Below the pieces are notes generated by a model, which searched no databases, had not been told where the DNA came from, and saw only the letters and a program-made list of their open reading frames with translations. From Pseudomonadota bacterium (GTDB lineage Bacteria > Pseudomonadota > Gammaproteobacteria > Steroidobacterales > Steroidobacteraceae): 64,000 bases of DNA. This document shows positions 7,159 through 15,573 of the stretch, one piece after another (position 1 is the first letter of the stretch; each line of letters opens with the position of its first letter). Both the position numbers and the translations under genes were made by a program. The stretch is from positions 770,126 through 834,125 of the forward strand of contig JAFEDR010000011.1 in assembly GCA_018241525.1 (NCBI GenBank). The letters are read 5' to 3'.

Positions 7159-8346
7159 GTGAGTCGTTCCCCGCGCCGCCTGCTGCCGCTCCTGGTGCTC
7201 GCCGCCCTGGCGGCCCCGCCGGCGGTCCCGGCGCCGGCCCGCGAGGCGAACCCGGCCGAGACGGAGGCCGCGCTCGACCGGGTCAAGGGCCGGATCCGCG
7301 AGGTCACCGAGGCCGTGCAGGGCGACGTCGCCCGGCGCGACGGGCTCGCCCGCGAGCTCAAGAGCGCCGACGAGGCGCTGCAGGCGGCCCGCCGGCGCCT
7401 CGACGACGTCCGCTCCCGCCGCTCGGCGAGCGAAGCGCGGCTGGCCGAGCTCAAGGCCGACGAGCGCCGCGCGGCGGCGGAGCTCGCCGCCGAGCGCGCA
7501 GCGCTCGCCGCGCAGCTGCGCAGCGCCTACCAGGGCGGCCGCGACGAGGAGCTCAAGGTACTGCTGAACGCGGCGGATCCCGCGACCCTGGGCCGGATGC
7601 TGACCTACTACGGCTACCTCGGCCGCGCCCGCGCCGATCGCATCCACGAGATCAGCGCGCGGGCCGCGCGCCTCGAGGCGCTCGACGAGGCACTCGCCGG
7701 CGAAACGGCGAAGCTCGCCGCGCTCGAGGACGAGCGCCGGCGCGAGGCGGGCGCGGTCGACGCCGCGCGCGGCACGCGCCAGCGCGCGCTCGGCGAGCTG
7801 CAGGCCCGGATCGCGAGCCGCTCGGCCGAGCTCAAGGACCTCAAGGCCAATGCCAGCTCGCTGGAGGATCTGCTCGCGCGGCTGCGCGCCGCGCTCGAGG
7901 ACTTCGACAGTCCCGAGTTCGTCGCACCCGGCGGCGCGCGGCGACCCTTCGCCGACGTCCACGGCCGCCTGTCGTGGCCGGCGCGCGGCCGGCTACTCGC
8001 GCAGTTCGGCGAGGCCCGCGCCGCCGGGCTCAAGTGGCAGGGACTCCTGCTCGAGACCCACCGGGCCGGTGAGATCCGCGCGCCCTACTATGGGCGGGTC
8101 GTGTACGCCGACTGGCTGCCGGGACTCGGGCTGCTGATGATTCTCGACCACGGCGGCGGCTATCTGAGCCTCTACGGCTACAACGAGAAGCTGTACCGGC
8201 AGGCGGGCGACAAGGTCCGGCCGGGCGAGGTGATCGCGGCCAGCTTCGGCGACGGCGCGGCGCGTCCGGAGCTCTATTTCGAGATCCGCCAGGGGGCCCG
8301 GCCCCTCGATCCGCGTCCCTGGCTGAAGGGCACGCCGCGGCCCTAG
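7159..8346 (+). CDS. envC: murein hydrolase activator EnvC
   Basis: A 395-residue exported septal factor that in E. coli recruits and activates amidases AmiA/B for daughter-cell separation. A signal peptide (LLPLLVLAALAAPPAV) is followed by a long Ala/Glu/Arg-rich coiled coil (about residues 35-240) and a C-terminal LytM/M23 fold (about 265-395). The LytM zinc ligands are missing: the usual HxH near the end reads ELYFEIRQ. That degeneracy is typical of EnvC and argues for an activator, not a peptidase. The start is a GTG directly before the signal peptide. It is divergent from the rhodanese operon. Confidence 0.9.
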   Translation: MSRSPRRLLPLLVLAALAAPPAVPAPAREANPAETEAALDRVKGRIREVTEAVQGDVARRDGLARELKSADEALQAARRRLDDVRSRRSASEARLAELKADERRAAAELAAERAALAAQLRSAYQGGRDEELKVLLNAADPATLGRMLTYYGYLGRARADRIHEISARAARLEALDEALAGETAKLAALEDERRREAGAVDAARGTRQRALGELQARIASRSAELKDLKANASSLEDLLARLRAALEDFDSPEFVAPGGARRPFADVHGRLSWPARGRLLAQFGEARAAGLKWQGLLLETHRAGEIRAPYYGRVVYADWLPGLGLLMILDHGGGYLSLYGYNEKLYRQAGDKVRPGEVIAASFGDGAARPELYFEIRQGARPLDPRPWLKGTPRP

Positions 8347-8512
8347 GGCGCCGCGTGGCGGGACCGTGATCCCCCGCACAGCGACCCGGCGGCCGGGAGC
8401 GGAAATGCGGATCGGTTCAAGGATTTGGGCCGGGGCATTAGGTCAAGTTAGCCGCCAGGACAGTGACGTCCGCGCCCCCGCCGTGGGGATCGAGCCCTCC
8501 CAGCCGGATCGA

Positions 8513-10807
8513 ATGATGGTTGCCGTCGCCCAAAAGCCTGCCGCGAACCTGCCGAGCCTCGACCCGTACGGACAGCTGATCAAGATGCTGTTCCCGCGGG
8601 CGCAGTCGCTTGCGGTCTACGGGGCGGGAGGCACGCCGCTGTGGCTCGCAAGCGGCCAGGACGACCCGGACGTGCACCGCCTTGCCGAGGAGCTGCTCGG
8701 CGACCGCTCGGCGAAGGCGCCGAACGACATCGACGGCACGACGCGCGCCTTCGACGGCGCAACCGCCTACGCCTTCGTGATGCGCGACGAGCAGGGCCTG
8801 CCGCTCGCGGTCGTGGCGCTGCTCGCCCGCGAGGGCAGCGACGCGCGGCCGATGTCGCTGGTGCTCGGCCTGCTGCGCCCGGCGCTCGAGTGCCTGCAGC
8901 GCGACCTCGCGCTGCGCGCCTCGCTCGGCGCCCTGTCGCGCGACCTGTCCTCGCGCGACCGCGACCTCGAGTTGCTGCTCGACGCCTCGGTCGAATCGGC
9001 GGACTCGACCCGCGATGCCGACGAGCTGAGCCGCCTGGTGCAGGCGGCGGTCGACCACCTCGGCTGCGCGATCGGCGCGCTGATCGTGCCGGAACGCTCG
9101 ATCGCGATCGTGCGCTCGCAGCGCGACCAGCCCTCGAACAACGGCGGTGCCGTCGTCACGCGCACGCACCGCCACCTGCTGACCTGGGCGCAGCTGCAGC
9201 GGCGCACGATGATCGTCAACAAGGTCAGCACCAACAGCGACAAGCTGCCGCCCTACAAGATCCTGTCGGTCCCGGTCCGGCACCTGTCGAACCGCGTGAT
9301 CGGCTTCCTCGCGCTCTTCAACCCGGCCGAGGGCAGCGACTTCGGCCTGCGGCACACCCGCCTCGCGGAGCTGCTGGCCCGCAAGGTCACCTCGATCCTG
9401 GTCACCAGCTACGACGCCGGCACCGGGCTGCTCGCCCGCGGTGCGTTCGAGCAGCAGGTCGATGCGGTGGTCGCGGGCCGCGACGAGCCCGGCGTCGACT
9501 CGGTGGTCTACCTCGACATCGACCAGATGCACGTGATCAACGAGAACTTCGGCATGCACGTCGGCGACGAGACCATCGCCCGTGTCGCCGAGACGATCCG
9601 GCGACGCGCGCCGAAGGGCGCGCTCAGCGCGCGCATCTCGGGTGACCGCTTCGCGCTGTTCCTGGCCGGCGCCGACCTCGAGTCCGCCGCCCAGGCGGCC
9701 GAGGAGATCCGCTCGAACGTCGCCGAGCTCACGCAGCAGCGGCCCGAGGGCGTGCTGCGCGTCAGCCTCTCGGCCGGCTGCGCACTGCTGCCGCACGACT
9801 CTAAGCATCCGCTGTCGCACGCGCTCGCGATCGCCGAGATCGCCAGCAAGGCCGCCAAGGACCACGGTCGCGACCGGGTCGAGTCCTTCAGCAACGGCGA
9901 CATGAGCATGGTGCGCCGCCACGGCGAGGTGCAGATCGTCGCCAGCCTGCGCGAGGCGATCGCGACCAACCGCTTCCGGCTGTATGCGCAGCCGATCCTG
10001 CCGCTCGCCGCCGGGCCCTCGGAGCCGCGCTTCGAGATCCTGATCCGCATGCTGACCGAGGAAGGCGAGCTGCTGCCGCCGGCGAAGTTCCTGCCGGCCG
10101 CCGAGAGCTACCAGCTGATGCCGGCGATCGACCGCTGGGTCATCGAGTACGCGCTCAAGGAGCTCGCGCAGCACGCGGCCACCCTGAAGAACCGCGTCGC
10201 GCGCTTCGCGATCAACCTCTCCGGCCAGTCGGTCGGCGACGCCGAGTGCGCCGCCTTCGTCGAGCAGCAGATCACGGCGGCCGGCATCCCGGCCGACATC
10301 GTCTGCTTCGAGCTGACCGAGACCGCCGCGGTCACCCATCTGGAGCGCGCCGAGGCCTTCATGCAGCGGCTGCGCAACCTCGGCTGCCAGTTCGCGCTCG
10401 ACGACTTCGGCACCGGCGCCTCCTCGCTCGCCTACCTCAAGAGCCTGCCGGTGTCGGTGCTCAAGATCGACGGCAGCTTCGTGCGCGACGCGCTGTTGAA
10501 CGGCCGGTCCGACTCGATGGTCAAGGCGGTCGCGCAGCTGGCGCGGGCGATGGGCATCACCACGGTCGCCGAATACGTCGAGACCGACGAGATCCGCATC
10601 CGCATGGCGAACCTCGGTGTCGACTACGGCCAGGGCTTCGCGATCGGCAAGCCCGTGCCGCTCGCCGAGGTGCTGCAGGACCTGTCGCTGTACGAGCTCG
10701 TGGCCGCTGGCGACGGCACGGTCGGTGCCGACATCGACCTCGGCGCCGACCTCGATCTCGGCCCGCCGGCCGCGGCCGGCGGCGACCGCTCGCTGCTGAC
10801 CGGCTGA
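8513..10807 (+). CDS. c-di-GMP phosphodiesterase with degenerate GGDEF and intact EAL domain
   Basis: About 764 residues. An N-terminal sensory part (including a GAF-like segment at about 165-295) is followed by a GGDEF domain (about 300-455) and an EAL domain (about 470-725). The GGDEF signature reads SGDRF and has no RxxD inhibitory site, so cyclase activity is unlikely. The EAL residues are preserved: the E of EIL, FAINLSG, CFELTE, DDFGTG, LKIDGSF, AEYVE and GQGF. Hydrolysis of c-di-GMP is therefore predicted, with the GGDEF perhaps acting as a GTP sensor. Of several candidate starts (GTG 8366, ATG 8405, ATG 8513/8516) I chose 8513 because upstream residues have no domain character. It precedes a diguanylate cyclase gene by 19 nt. 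Confidence 0.85.
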   Translation: MMVAVAQKPAANLPSLDPYGQLIKMLFPRAQSLAVYGAGGTPLWLASGQDDPDVHRLAEELLGDRSAKAPNDIDGTTRAFDGATAYAFVMRDEQGLPLAVVALLAREGSDARPMSLVLGLLRPALECLQRDLALRASLGALSRDLSSRDRDLELLLDASVESADSTRDADELSRLVQAAVDHLGCAIGALIVPERSIAIVRSQRDQPSNNGGAVVTRTHRHLLTWAQLQRRTMIVNKVSTNSDKLPPYKILSVPVRHLSNRVIGFLALFNPAEGSDFGLRHTRLAELLARKVTSILVTSYDAGTGLLARGAFEQQVDAVVAGRDEPGVDSVVYLDIDQMHVINENFGMHVGDETIARVAETIRRRAPKGALSARISGDRFALFLAGADLESAAQAAEEIRSNVAELTQQRPEGVLRVSLSAGCALLPHDSKHPLSHALAIAEIASKAAKDHGRDRVESFSNGDMSMVRRHGEVQIVASLREAIATNRFRLYAQPILPLAAGPSEPRFEILIRMLTEEGELLPPAKFLPAAESYQLMPAIDRWVIEYALKELAQHAATLKNRVARFAINLSGQSVGDAECAAFVEQQITAAGIPADIVCFELTETAAVTHLERAEAFMQRLRNLGCQFALDDFGTGASSLAYLKSLPVSVLKIDGSFVRDALLNGRSDSMVKAVAQLARAMGITTVAEYVETDEIRIRMANLGVDYGQGFAIGKPVPLAEVLQDLSLYELVAAGDGTVGADIDLGADLDLGPPAAAGGDRSLLTG

Positions 10808-10826
10808 GCGGCCAGCGCCCGCCGCC

Positions 10827-11897
10827 GTGTTCGAGCGCCGCACCAAGACCACGCACCCCGACCACGACCTCGACGGGCTGGTGCGCCACGTCGCGCTCGC
10901 CGACTGGCTGGTGCTCGCGGTCGTGCTGCTGCACCAGCTGGTCGCGACCCGCGACGGCGTCAGCCTGCCGGTGCTGCTCGCGAGCGCGGCGTTCGCGATC
11001 GGCAGCATCCTGCTGCGCACCCCGTGGCTGCCATCGGGCGCGACCGAGCGCCGGCTCGAGCTCGAGACCTGGGCCATGGCGCTCTACATCAGCTTCGTGG
11101 TGTGGCGCACCGGCGGCGTCGACAGCCCGCTGCAGAGCCTCTACCTGCTGCCGATCGTGCTCGCCTCGCTGGTGCTGCCGGCCTGGCGCCTCGCGCTCGT
11201 GCTCGGTGCGATCACGCTCGCCTACGCGCTGATCAGCGCGCTCGGGAGCGAGGCACCGCTGCTGAGTGCCGCGTTCGCCGGCCGCTGGCTCGCCGCGGTC
11301 GGGCCGCTGCTGATCGTCGCCTGGCTGACCTCGCAGCTCGGCACCGCCGTGATCGCCGCCCGCCGCCGCGCCGCGGCGCTGACCGACGGCGACCCGCTGA
11401 CGGGCCTCGCGACCCGCGCCGTGCTGATCGAGGCGCTGAAGCGCCAGCTCGGCGAGGGGGGCTCCACGCCGCAGGTCGCGGCGCTGCTCGCGATCGACCT
11501 CGACGGGCTGAAGCGCCTCAACGAGCTGTACGGTCACGAGGCGGGCAACGCGGCGCTGCGGCTCGTTGCCGACGCACTGCGGCGTACGCTGCGCGAGACC
11601 GACCTCGCGGCACGCTGGGGCAGCGACGAGTTCGTGGTGCTGCTGCCCGGCGCCGATCCGAACGCGGCGCAGGCCGTCGCGCAGCGCCTGCGGCACGCCG
11701 TCTACTCGACCACGCTCGACACCGGCACGCGCCACGTGCGCTGCGCGGTCAGCGTCGGTCTCGCGAGTGCGCCGCGCGACGGAACGGATGCCGCGCAGCT
11801 GCTCGCCAATGCCGAGAAGCGCCTTGAGCGGGACCGCGAGCTCAGGCGCGCCGCGGCCAACGGCGGCCAGCAGCCCGGGGCCGCCGGCGCCGCCTGA
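10827..11897 (+). CDS. membrane-bound diguanylate cyclase
   Basis: A 356-residue protein with about five N-terminal membrane segments (residues ~28-175) and a C-terminal GGDEF domain (~185-340). It would make c-di-GMP from two GTP. The active-site loop is WGSDEF, so the second glycine is replaced by serine, but the metal-binding D and E are kept. A product-inhibition site RETD sits exactly five residues before it, and FAIDLDGLKRLNE-like (here AIDLDGLKRLNELYGHEAGN) is well conserved. It starts at a GTG 19 nt after the phosphodiesterase gene, so opposite activities are probably co-expressed. The signal sensed by the membrane part is unknown. Confidence 0.85.
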   Translation: MFERRTKTTHPDHDLDGLVRHVALADWLVLAVVLLHQLVATRDGVSLPVLLASAAFAIGSILLRTPWLPSGATERRLELETWAMALYISFVVWRTGGVDSPLQSLYLLPIVLASLVLPAWRLALVLGAITLAYALISALGSEAPLLSAAFAGRWLAAVGPLLIVAWLTSQLGTAVIAARRRAAALTDGDPLTGLATRAVLIEALKRQLGEGGSTPQVAALLAIDLDGLKRLNELYGHEAGNAALRLVADALRRTLRETDLAARWGSDEFVVLLPGADPNAAQAVAQRLRHAVYSTTLDTGTRHVRCAVSVGLASAPRDGTDAAQLLANAEKRLERDRELRRAAANGGQQPGAAGAA

Positions 11898-11903
11898 TCG
11901 CCG

Positions 11904-12293
11904 TCAGCCGCGCAGCATCGCGAGCACCGCGCCGACGATGCCGCCGATCACCAGCGCCCCGACCGGCAGGATCGACAGCGCGAAGCCGGCGCTGCGGCCG
12001 GCCGGATCCTTGACGTACGAGAAGAAGTACAGGAAGCGGCCCAGCAGGTAGACCGCGCCGAGGCCGGCCGCCCACGGCGCGCTGACGAACCAGCCGAAGA
12101 TCGGCAGCGAGGGCACCAGCACGACCAGCAGCTCCAGGGTGTTCATCTGCGCCCGGAAGTGCCGCTCGAACAGATCGTGGCCGGTCGTGGCCGGCGCCTT
12201 GACGCCGTAACGGCCGCGGGCACGGCCGACCATGGCCCCGAAGTAGAGAAACTGCAGCAGCGCCAGACCCAATACCACGTACACCAGGTTCAT
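11904..12293 (-). CDS. MAPEG-family membrane protein
   Basis: A 129-residue protein with four hydrophobic segments, resembling the MAPEG family (membrane-associated proteins in eicosanoid and glutathione metabolism). The conserved loop motif HFRAQMNTLELLVVLVPSLP and the YLLGRFLYFFSYVKDP stretch support the call. Bacterial members are often annotated as inner-membrane proteins with possible glutathione-transferase activity, but no substrate can be deduced. A strong purine-rich ribosome site (GGGGGAGGGG) precedes the ATG. It is convergent with the diguanylate cyclase gene. Confidence 0.8.
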   Translation of the reverse strand: MNLVYVVLGLALLQFLYFGAMVGRARGRYGVKAPATTGHDLFERHFRAQMNTLELLVVLVPSLPIFGWFVSAPWAAGLGAVYLLGRFLYFFSYVKDPAGRSAGFALSILPVGALVIGGIVGAVLAMLRG

Positions 12294-12387
12294 CGCCCCT
12301 CCCCCTGTCGGTCATTCGCGTCGTCACACGGCCTATCGTGCGAGGCGCGCCGCGGGCAGAATACACCGCGCAGGTAACCCCCGCCCC

Positions 12388-12840
12388 ATGAGCTCCAAGC
12401 CGCGCGGCTACGCGCAGTTCGTCGAAATCCGCCAGCCGCCGGAGCGCGTCTTCGAGGCGTTCGCCAGCGCGCGCGAGGTGATGCGCTGGTACGCGACCGA
12501 GGCCGTCGTCGAGCCGCGCCGCGGCGGCCGCTTCTACGTGAAGCTCGCCAACGGCCGCAGCCGCGACGCGACGGTCGACGTCTGGGAGCCGGGCCGGCGG
12601 CTGCGCCTCATCTACATGCCGGACCCCGCCCTGCCGGCCTCGACCACCGGGCCGATCGTCGAGGACATCCTGTTCGACGTGAAACCCGGCCTCACCGTGC
12701 TGCGCGTGCTCGGCAACGGCGTGCCCGGCGAGCGCGCCTGGGACCCGCACTTCCTGGCGCTGCGGCGCGGCTGGGCCTTCTGGCTGCACTCGCTGAAGCG
12801 CGTCCTCGAGGGCGCGCCGCCCGCCGGGGCCGCGACGTGA
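12388..12840 (+). CDS. SRPBCC / AHSA1-like domain protein
   Basis: A 150-residue cytosolic protein of the START-like helix-grip fold (Aha1 C-terminal-like group). Recognisable parts are the opening FVEIRQPPERVFEAFASA and MRWYATEAVVEPRRGGRF, and a C-terminal amphipathic helix beginning FWLHSLKRVLEGA. Such proteins bind hydrophobic ligands, but the ligand is not predictable. The stop overlaps the GTG of the amidohydrolase-like gene by 4 nt and all three genes to 14539 overlap, suggesting one translationally coupled unit. Confidence 0.75.
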   Translation: MSSKPRGYAQFVEIRQPPERVFEAFASAREVMRWYATEAVVEPRRGGRFYVKLANGRSRDATVDVWEPGRRLRLIYMPDPALPASTTGPIVEDILFDVKPGLTVLRVLGNGVPGERAWDPHFLALRRGWAFWLHSLKRVLEGAPPAGAAT

Positions 12841-14180
12841 GCGGCACCGCGCGCACGCTCGCCACGCACCTCGCCGCGCTCGCCGCGTGCCTGCTGGCCG
12901 CCACCGCCGGCGCCGAGGTGCGCGCGCTCGTCGGCGGCACGCTGCTCGACGGCTCCGGTGGCCCGCCGCTCGCCGACAGCGTGATCCTGATCGACGGTGA
13001 GCGCATCGCCGCGGTCGGCCAGGTCGGCAGCCTCGAGGTCCCGGCCGGCGCGACCGTGATCTCGACCGAGGGCATGACGGTCCTGCCCGGCCTCGTCGAC
13101 CTGCAGGTGCGGCTCGCCGAGCTCGGCCATGGCGACCGCGCGCGCTGGCAGGAACTGTACGGCCCGCTTGCCGAGCGCGTGGTGATGCCTGCGGCCGCGC
13201 AGTCGCTGCTGCTCGCCGGCGTGACCACCGCGCGCGATGTCGGCTCGCCGCTCGAGGCGGCGCTGTCGGTTCGCGAGCGCATCCGCAACCAGCGCATTCC
13301 CGGCCCGACCCTGGTGGTCGCGGGGCCCGCTCTCGAGCACGACCCGCCGATGCGCGCGCGGGCCGTGCGCTGGCCGGTCGCCGGGGCGGCCGACGCACGC
13401 CAGAAGGCCGAGCGGCTGGTGCGTGCCGGCGTCGACTTCCTGCTCGTCAGCGGCCCGGCCGACCTCGCCGACGCCGAGCTCGAGGCGATCGCGGCGGTGG
13501 CGCGCGCGAACGGCGTGCCCTGGCAGGCCGAGGTTCGCCGCGACGCCGACGTCGCGCGCGCGCTCGAGGCCGGCGCGCAGGGCCTGATCGGCCTCGGCAG
13601 CGGCCTCGACCCGGACTGGCCGGTGGCCGCGCTGGTCGAGCTGCGCGCGCGCGCGGCGCGCGAGACGCCGGTGCCGTGGAGTGCCGGCGCCTCGGCGCTG
13701 ACCGACCTCGAGTGGCTGCGTTCGACCACCGAGCCGCTCGACGACCCGCGCTGGCGCGAGGGCATTCCGCGCGTGATCGCCGACGACGTGCGCGCCTCGC
13801 TCGCCGATCCCGCGCAGCTCGCCGAGAGCGAGCTGCCGGTGCTGCGTCGCGGCGTGCTCGCCGGCCGGCTGCGCAGCGCCCGGGCCGCGGGCGCACGGCT
13901 GGTGGCCGGGTCCGACGCCGGCGAGCCCGGCCACGTGCCCGGCCGCGCGACCTGGCAGGAAGTCGAGGCGCTGGTGCTCGAGGCGGGCCTGTCGCCGGCC
14001 GAGGCGGTGCGCGCGGCGACGCTCGACGGTGCACAGGTGCTCGGCCTCGAGCACGAGACCGGCAGCATCACCGCCGGCAAGTACGCCGACGTGATCGCGG
14101 TGCGCGGCGACCTGCTGCGCCACATCGACCGCCTCGAGGACGTCGAGCTCGTGATCCGCCACGGCATGCGCGTGCGATGA
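12837..14180 (+). CDS. exported amidohydrolase-fold protein lacking metal-binding histidines (probable pseudoenzyme)
   Basis: A 447-residue protein with a signal peptide (LAALAACLLAATAGA) and the architecture of the imidazolonepropionase-like amidohydrolases: an N-terminal beta sandwich (GGTLLDGSGGPPLADSVILI), the TIM-barrel entry GMTVLPGLVDLQVRL, and the C-terminal GSITAGKYADVIAV. The usual HxH after PGLVD is replaced by QVR. The later His positions read AEVRRD and LIGLG. GSDAG, holding the last metal-site Asp, remains. All histidine ligands therefore appear lost, so hydrolysis is unlikely. It is coupled to the SRPBCC gene before it and the membrane gene after it by overlapping start/stop codons. 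Confidence 0.8.
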   Translation: MSGTARTLATHLAALAACLLAATAGAEVRALVGGTLLDGSGGPPLADSVILIDGERIAAVGQVGSLEVPAGATVISTEGMTVLPGLVDLQVRLAELGHGDRARWQELYGPLAERVVMPAAAQSLLLAGVTTARDVGSPLEAALSVRERIRNQRIPGPTLVVAGPALEHDPPMRARAVRWPVAGAADARQKAERLVRAGVDFLLVSGPADLADAELEAIAAVARANGVPWQAEVRRDADVARALEAGAQGLIGLGSGLDPDWPVAALVELRARAARETPVPWSAGASALTDLEWLRSTTEPLDDPRWREGIPRVIADDVRASLADPAQLAESELPVLRRGVLAGRLRSARAAGARLVAGSDAGEPGHVPGRATWQEVEALVLEAGLSPAEAVRAATLDGAQVLGLEHETGSITAGKYADVIAVRGDLLRHIDRLEDVELVIRHGMRVR

Positions 14181-14539
14181 ACGCCGCACCGCGCTCGCCG
14201 CTCGCGGGTCTGCTGGTGCGCGGCGCCTTCGCCGCGCTCGGCCTGTGGGTCGCGACCTACTTCGTGACCGGGCTGCACTTCCAGCCGCCGTCGCGGCTGG
14301 TGTTCGCGGGCCTGCTGCTCGGCCTCGTGAACGCGTTCCTGCGGCCGCTGCTGATCCTGCTGACCCTGCCGTTCACGCTGCTGACCTTCGGGCTGTTCCT
14401 GCTGGTGATCAACGCCGCGATGGTGGCGTTCGTCGCCTGGCTGCTGCCCGGCATGCACGTCGACGGCTTCGGCGCGGCGTTCGCCACCGCGCTGATCGTG
14501 AGCCTGGTGGGCTGGATCGGCGCCGCGCTCGCGCGCTGA
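14177..14539 (+). CDS. holin-4-superfamily membrane protein (YvlD/DUF phage_holin_4_2 type)
   Basis: A 120-residue protein with four hydrophobic helices, including LLVRGAFAALGLWVATYFV, GLLLGLVNAFLRPLLILL and TFGLFLLVINAAMVAFVAWL. The pattern of an Asn-Ala-Phe-hydrophobic-Arg-Pro turn between helices is characteristic of the YvlD-like holin-4 superfamily found in many bacterial chromosomes with no phage association. Function is unknown. The ATG overlaps the stop of the amidohydrolase-like gene (ATGA), so it is the third member of that coupled unit. It is convergent with the EamA gene. Confidence 0.8.
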   Translation: MNAAPRSPLAGLLVRGAFAALGLWVATYFVTGLHFQPPSRLVFAGLLLGLVNAFLRPLLILLTLPFTLLTFGLFLLVINAAMVAFVAWLLPGMHVDGFGAAFATALIVSLVGWIGAALAR

Positions 14540-14545
14540 GCCGCC

Positions 14546-15472
14546 TCAGCCGGTCGGTTCCGGCGGCGGCGCAGGTGCGCCTGCCGCGGCATCCGGCAGC
14601 GAGACGATCACGACCCCGACGAGGATGATGCCGGTGCCGGCGAGCTGCGTGCCGGACAGGCGCTCGCCGAGCAGCCACCAGCCGGTCAGCGCGGCGATCA
14701 CCGGGTTCACGTACGCGTAGGTCGAGAGCCGCGCCGGCGTCGTGTGCACCATCAGGTACCCGAACGCCGTGTACGCCAGGCACGAGCTGAACAGCATCAG
14801 GAACGCGAGCGCCGCGAGCGCGGTCGGGTCGTAACGCCACTCGGCGCCCTCGCCGAGTCCGAGGCCGGCCACCGCCAGCACCGCGCCGCCCACCAGCATC
14901 TCGGCGCCGAGGAACATCAGCATCGGCACGCGAGTACGGATGCCGCGGTAGTAGAGCGTGCCGAGCGCCCAGGCGAGGCAGGCGCCGACCGCGAGCAGCT
15001 GCCAGCCGAAGTCGGCGACGCTGAACCCGTCGCGCGGCCAGAGCAGCAGCGCGAGCCCGGCGAGGCCGATCGCGATGCCGGCACCGACGCGCAGCGTCAG
15101 CGGGTGGCCGCGCGCGCCGAGCGCGCCGACCAGCGGGATCCACAGCGCCGAGCTCGCGTTCAGCAGCGCCGACTGGTTCGAGGCGATGTGGCGCATGGCG
15201 AGCGCGTTGCCGCCCGAGGACGCGACCACCTGGAACAGCGCCATCACGAGCACGTGCCACCAGTCGCGCGCGCGACGCGGCAGCGGCTGGCCGAGCGCCG
15301 CGGCCAGCAGCCCGAGCAGCAGGCCCGCGACCGCGAAGCGCGCCGCGCCGGCGAGGAACGGCGGCAGCCCGAGCACCATGAACTTCGTGGCCGCGAAGCT
15401 CGTGCCCCAGACGAGGTAGATGCTGGCGAACGACAGGAGCAGCAGCGAGTGGCGGCGGGCGGGCGTCGTCAT
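14546..15472 (-). CDS. EamA/DMT-family drug/metabolite exporter
   Basis: A 308-residue inner-membrane transporter with ten predicted helices in two EamA repeats. The first repeat includes YLVWGTSFAATKFMV, the family's opening signature. The second includes AWALGTLYYRG and AYTAFGYLMV with the terminal YVNPVIAALTGWWLLGE. Such proteins export amino acids or other small metabolites, but the substrate cannot be inferred. The ATG at 15472 begins MTTPARRHSL. The much longer open frame upstream runs through the neighbouring lipoprotein gene out of frame and is not real. Confidence 0.85.
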   Translation of the reverse strand: MTTPARRHSLLLLSFASIYLVWGTSFAATKFMVLGLPPFLAGAARFAVAGLLLGLLAAALGQPLPRRARDWWHVLVMALFQVVASSGGNALAMRHIASNQSALLNASSALWIPLVGALGARGHPLTLRVGAGIAIGLAGLALLLWPRDGFSVADFGWQLLAVGACLAWALGTLYYRGIRTRVPMLMFLGAEMLVGGAVLAVAGLGLGEGAEWRYDPTALAALAFLMLFSSCLAYTAFGYLMVHTTPARLSTYAYVNPVIAALTGWWLLGERLSGTQLAGTGIILVGVVIVSLPDAAAGAPAPPPEPTG

Positions 15473-15520
15473 CGTCGGGCCGGGGGCGATCGCCGCAGCA
15501 TGCCACGGCCGGCCACGCCG

Positions 15521-15560
15521 CAAAAGAAAAGGGCCGGGGCGCCCTGCGGCACCCCGGCCC
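15521..15560 (-). terminator. Rho-independent terminator of the lipoprotein gene
   Basis: On the minus strand, 13 nt after the lipoprotein stop, a GC stem (GGGCCGGGG pairing with CCCCGGCCC, 12-nt loop) is followed by TTTTCTTTTG. This is the clearest intrinsic terminator in the window. Confidence 0.8.
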
Positions 15561-15573
15561 GCGAGGTCGTCGC

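Noticed and set aside
8400..8512. A flagellar sigma-28-like promoter or c-di-GMP riboswitch upstream of the GGDEF-EAL gene
   Set aside because: TCAAGTTA at about 8443 resembles a FliA -35, but no GCCGATAA-like -10 follows at the right distance. The GEMM riboswitch core is not recognisable.
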